A stretch of 21,680 nt of DNA from Synergistota bacterium (GTDB lineage Bacteria > Synergistota > Synergistia > Synergistales > Synergistaceae): NCBI GenBank assembly GCA_023450745.1, contig JAEXGR010000081.1, positions 1-21,680 on the forward strand. Direction: 5' to 3'. The translations under genes were made by a program, and so were the position numbers. How positions within the stretch are numbered: the first letter of the stretch is position 1; every line of letters starts with the position of its first letter. This document shows positions 20,768 through 21,680 of this stretch, in pieces. The notes under the pieces were generated by a model, which saw nothing but the letters and a program-made list of their open reading frames with translations, made no database searches and had not been told where the DNA came from.

Positions 20768-21680
20768 ATGTTCTTACCCAATAAAAAGCAGAGGCGGTTA
20801 TTATCGGTAATAATGTTAGCGCTGTGCTTTCTGGCGCTTGGCGGGGCTTTTGCCGCTCCAGCTTTAAGCGTGCCTAAAAGCGTACCGCCTTGGAAATGGG
20901 ATCAAATTCAATCGCGATGGAGACGCGGGGAAGGCTACGTCCCCGACGAACCTCCCGGCTGGGAGGGGAAGATATCGCAGAGCGATATTAAAAAGATCAG
21001 GAGGGCCGGCGTTTCGATAAATAAATTTGCCTTTAAGCTCTATCCGCTGATGGCTGGCGATGCCGAGGGAAATATTTTGTTTTCCCCCTATAACCTCGCC
21101 ATGACGTTGGTACAAGAATACAGAAGCGCAGATAGAAAGACGAGGCGCGAGCTGAAAAGAGCGCTCTCCATTAACGGAGACTCAATAGACGACTTCGCCC
21201 TCCTTGCCCAGATAATAGAGGATACGCCAGAGGACAGGGGGGACTTTTGTTCCGATGGAAAAGATGTGTTTTTTAAATCAGACTGGGAGTTCCCATTTAA
21301 TAATTATGAGGAAGATTTCAAGACTTCTCTGGAGCGGGCTGACTTTTACAAACCCAACGGCGAAGTACAAAGTATCGACATTATGTTCCAGGATCAACGC
21401 TTAAAATATTACGAAAACAGCACTATTAAAAGTTTTGAGTTCCCATTTGTAGACCGATACTACTCCTATATCATCCTCCTGCCTAGAGAAGGATGGGATG
21501 AGCGCCGTATGAGAGACACCCTAAACTATAAAAAATATCTTTCGCTGCTTTCGAAACAAACGGACAAAAACCTGATAGTCCGCATTGTAGATACAAAGAT
21601 CACCTCTCAGTATGATTTTAGCAACTGGCTAAATACGTTAGGAATAAAGGGGGTGAAAAGGGAAAAATTAAAGCAGAAAA
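20768..21680 (+). CDS. Exported serpin-family protein (incomplete at window end)
   Basis: The frame is open from the ATG at 20768 (AAGGAG 9 nt upstream) to the window end, 304 codons seen. Serpins are suicide inhibitors of serine (sometimes cysteine) proteases. A signal peptide opens the protein (basic start, LLSVIMLALCFLALGG, likely cut after AFA near 29), then an unusual linker to about residue 80. Serpin blocks follow: NILFSPYNLAMTLVQEYRSA (102-121), TRRELKRAL (125-133), VFFKSDWEFPF (167-177), a QSIDIMFQDQRLKYYE strand (201-216), FEFPF...YSYIILLPREGW (223-243) and YDFSNWLNTLGIKGV (282-296). About 65-80 residues normally lying between the second and third blocks (helices D-F) are missing. 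The reactive loop and C-terminus lie beyond the window, so inhibition cannot be judged. Composition is less GC-rich than upstream genes. Confidence 0.85.
   Translation, partial: MFLPNKKQRRLLSVIMLALCFLALGGAFAAPALSVPKSVPPWKWDQIQSRWRRGEGYVPDEPPGWEGKISQSDIKKIRRAGVSINKFAFKLYPLMAGDAEGNILFSPYNLAMTLVQEYRSADRKTRRELKRALSINGDSIDDFALLAQIIEDTPEDRGDFCSDGKDVFFKSDWEFPFNNYEEDFKTSLERADFYKPNGEVQSIDIMFQDQRLKYYENSTIKSFEFPFVDRYYSYIILLPREGWDERRMRDTLNYKKYLSLLSKQTDKNLIVRIVDTKITSQYDFSNWLNTLGIKGVKREKLKQK

Noticed and set aside
1..21680. CRISPR array
   Set aside because: No regularly spaced identical repeats and no cas genes are seen anywhere in the window.

Overview
The window looks like a piece of chromosome from a strictly anaerobic, GC-rich, LPS-making (didermic) bacterium. 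Class III ribonucleotide reductase, an ETF-linked lactate dehydrogenase-like module and a Kdo-type sugar cytidylyltransferase all point that way. A member of the Synergistota (Cloacibacillus/Synergistes-like) is my best guess from overall gene style. That assignment is inference; no rRNA is present to settle it.

Layout. Positions 1-1662 are AT-richer accessory DNA. They hold a compact tyrosine recombinase (minus strand), a complete small transcription unit for a 52-residue basic/hydrophobic protein (minus strand), several dyads, and at 1646-1662 what looks like the 3' end of a tRNA-Ser gene, a likely attachment site. A terminator follows and then core DNA begins. After a small exported protein (1813-2175) comes a promoter-driven operon, kdsB-kdnB-kdnA (2467-5577). 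This reads as a route to 8-amino-8-deoxy-Kdo (Kdo8N) and its CMP activation for lipid A/LPS. An M20 metallopeptidase (5749-6975) converges on an exported NlpC/P60 cell-wall peptidase (7035-8381). An AT-rich patch with a GNAT acetyltransferase (8761-9252) separates these from prmA-rsmE (L11 and 16S rRNA methyltransferases) and lrgA-lrgB (membrane transport pair).

On the minus strand, 16659 down to 12404 carries a class 3 lipase-like protein, etfB, etfA and a GlcD-type FAD dehydrogenase, tightly packed. The order EtfB-EtfA-FAD dehydrogenase is that of the electron-confurcating lactate dehydrogenase LctBCD of acetogens. It ends tail-to-tail with lrgAB, a family that includes pyruvate transporters. 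On the plus strand, nrdR-nrdD-nrdG (16945-20230) forms an anaerobic dNTP operon with an NrdR box over its promoter.

The most striking element is at the right end. A strong promoter (20348-20376) drives a roughly 385-nt leader with a class I cyclic-di-GMP riboswitch (about 20537-20628). Its 3' strand can alternatively pair with 20671-20685 to make an intrinsic terminator, which predicts an ON switch. The switch controls an exported serpin-family protein (from 20768, running off the window). That serpin appears to lack about 65-80 residues of the normal fold. A c-di-GMP-switched secreted serpin is an unusual combination.
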